Of a DNA stretch of 7,925 nucleotides, positions 6,814 to 7,925 are shown in pieces. The translations under genes and the position numbers were made by a program. Source of the DNA: Bacteroidetes bacterium QS_8_64_10. Its GTDB lineage: Bacteria; Bacteroidota; Rhodothermia; Rhodothermales; Salinibacteraceae. Position 1 is the first letter of the stretch; each line of letters begins with the position of its first letter. The notes beneath the pieces were generated by a model. The model saw nothing but the letters and a program-made list of their open reading frames with translations, did no database searches and was not told the origin of the DNA. The DNA is taken from contig PXTQ01000122.1 in NCBI GenBank assembly GCA_003022505.1, positions 5,185-13,109 of the forward strand, given 5' to 3'.

Positions 6814-7925
6814 ATGCCCGCCACCGCTTCCCGTACCGAAGAAAACGGCCTGCGCCTCCGTCTGGAACCCGCCATCCAGATGACGGATGAGCAATTCTTT
6901 TTCTTCTGCCAGCAAAACCGCGACCTGCGCATCGAACGCACCGCTCACGGAGAGATCACCATCACGCCGCCCACCGGAGGAGGAACCAGCAATCGCAATT
7001 TGGAACTTGTCCGTCACCTCGGCAACTGGGCGAAAGAAGACGGAAGCGGCGCAGCCTTCGGCCCGGACGGCGGTTTCGTACTGCCAAACGGCGCAATCCG
7101 CGCCCCGGACGCTTCATGGGTTCGCCGCAAACGACTTGCTGACTTATCGCCGGAGGAAAAGGAGAAATTTCTCCCGCTCTGCCCCGACTTCGTCATCGAA
7201 CTGCGCTCGCACACCGACTCGCTCGATGCGCTGAAGGCCAAGATGCAGGAATACCGCGACAACGGCGTGCGCCTCGGCTGGCTGATTGACCCGCAAAACC
7301 GCGACGCCTACGTCTACCGCGCCGACGCCGAACCGGAACGCCTGGACGATCCCGACGCGCTTCGCGGCGTAGCGCCCCTCGACAATCGCCATTCGAAACT
7401 CGCCACTCGACAATCGCCTATCGCCAGTCTTAATCCTGACCTGCCGGATCGCGGCGCGCCCGACCTCCCTCCCGTCGCCGACATTGCCGAGGGCGTCTGC
7501 CGGGGCGACCGCGCCCTGCTGAGCCGCACGCTCACGCTCACCGAGAGCACGCGACCCGACCATCGCCGCGTGGCGCGCGACGTGCTGGACCGCTGCCTGC
7601 CCGACGCGGGCGGTGCGGAGCGCATCGCCGTTACCGGCGTGCCGGGCGTGGGCAAGAGCACCTTCATCGAAGCGCTCGGCACGCGCCTCGTGAAAGACGG
7701 GGGGCGGCTCGCCGTGCTGACCATCGACCCCTCCAGCGAGCGTTCGGGCGGCGCCATCCTGGGCGACAAGACGCGCATGAGCGAACTGGCAGCGCACGAC
7801 CGCGCGTTCGTGCGCCCTTCCCCCACCGGCGGCACGCTCGGCGGCGTGGCAGCGGCCACACGCGAGAGCATTCTTTTGTGCGAGGCCGCCGGCTTCGACA
7901 CGGTGTTCGTCGAAACCGTGGGCGT
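6814..7925 (+). CDS. meaB: Uma2-type nuclease domain joined in frame to MeaB/ArgK GTPase (3' end outside window)
   Basis: One frame runs from ATG 6814 past the window end. Residues 1-185 are a Uma2-family protein (restriction-endonuclease-like fold): LEPAIQMTDEQFF, ITPPTGGGTSNRN, GAIRAPDASWVRR (Asp99), CPDFVIELRS (Glu129), KMQEYRDNGVRLGWLIDP, then VYR. It stops short of the usual last ~12 residues (VLPGF...W). Residues 190-209 are encoded by a heptamer repeat array. From about residue 215 the sequence is MeaB: VADIAEGVCRGDRALLSRTL, Walker A GVPGVGKST (275-283), TIDPSSERSGGAILGDKTRM, RPSPTGGTLGGVA and VFVETVGV. MeaB is the GTPase that loads and protects adenosylcobalamin on methylmalonyl-CoA mutase, so its place after the mutase fits. 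No ATG or GTG lies between the array and the MeaB homology (only CTG 7441). A true fusion is unproven; a lost Uma2 end plus a lost meaB start would look the same. Uma2 function in vivo is unclear. Confidence 0.85.
   Translation, partial: MPATASRTEENGLRLRLEPAIQMTDEQFFFFCQQNRDLRIERTAHGEITITPPTGGGTSNRNLELVRHLGNWAKEDGSGAAFGPDGGFVLPNGAIRAPDASWVRRKRLADLSPEEKEKFLPLCPDFVIELRSHTDSLDALKAKMQEYRDNGVRLGWLIDPQNRDAYVYRADAEPERLDDPDALRGVAPLDNRHSKLATRQSPIASLNPDLPDRGAPDLPPVADIAEGVCRGDRALLSRTLTLTESTRPDHRRVARDVLDRCLPDAGGAERIAVTGVPGVGKSTFIEALGTRLVKDGGRLAVLTIDPSSERSGGAILGDKTRMSELAAHDRAFVRPSPTGGTLGGVAAATRESILLCEAAGFDTVFVETVG
7382..7437. repeat. degenerate heptamer array inside the Uma2-MeaB open frame
   Basis: Eight consecutive 7-base words span 56 bases, including acaatcg at 7382 and again at 7410, ccattcg (7389), ccactcg (7403) and cctatcg (7417); the last two (7424, 7431) are worn. 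Consensus is roughly (A/C)CAATCG. It is the longest and clearest of the arrays and the only one within a coding frame. Elsewhere in the window such arrays lie between genes, so it probably marks a former Uma2/meaB boundary. Confidence 0.65.

Noticed and set aside
7382..7437. CRISPR array
   Set aside because: Units are 7 bases, contiguous and without spacers, so this is a tandem degenerate repeat.

Overview
The window is GC-rich bacterial DNA (7925 bases). The protein families, the near absence of Shine-Dalgarno sequences before the starts that can be placed, and a moderately acidic proteome suggest a relative of Rhodothermota/Bacteroidota, perhaps salt-adapted. This placement is inferred from sequence style; no search was run.

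Layout. (1) 2-361 (+): 3' end of a FecCD/BtuC-type ABC importer permease. Its stop overlaps a GTG that opens what looks like the first ~22 codons of the partner ATPase, which then breaks off. (2) 500-1597 (-): a LolC/LolE-type (FtsX-family) permease, recognisable along its length but split over three reading-frame segments by two small internal losses. (3) 1598-2004: gene-free divergent region with a ~160-base imperfect foldback and a short repeat array. (4) 2005-3714 (+): intact 1-pyrroline-5-carboxylate dehydrogenase (pruA). (5) 3758-4234 (+): small two-helix membrane protein with a possible PH-like domain. (6) 4309-4509 (+): small six-cysteine zinc-ribbon protein. (7) 4566-6682 (+): B12-dependent methylmalonyl-CoA mutase, complete except for an out-of-frame, shortened N-terminus. 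(8) 6814-7925 (+, runs off the window): an open frame joining a Uma2-type nuclease domain to the MeaB/ArgK GTPase, the chaperone of methylmalonyl-CoA mutase.

Functional picture: the mutase and MeaB form a propionyl/methylmalonyl-CoA to succinyl-CoA module. The FecCD permease could supply cobalamin, but its substrate cannot be read here. PruA feeds proline carbon to glutamate. No mutase small subunit (mutA) is next to the large one.

Two patterns stand out. First, five gene boundaries carry short degenerate tandem arrays of 7- or 8-base words, with a different word at each site; one array lies in frame between the Uma2 and MeaB domains. Second, at least four genes (ABC ATPase, lolE-like, mutase, Uma2) have clean losses while the flanking motifs stay conserved. 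This means either recent erosion or systematic assembly collapse, and it affects how far any single gene model here can be trusted.
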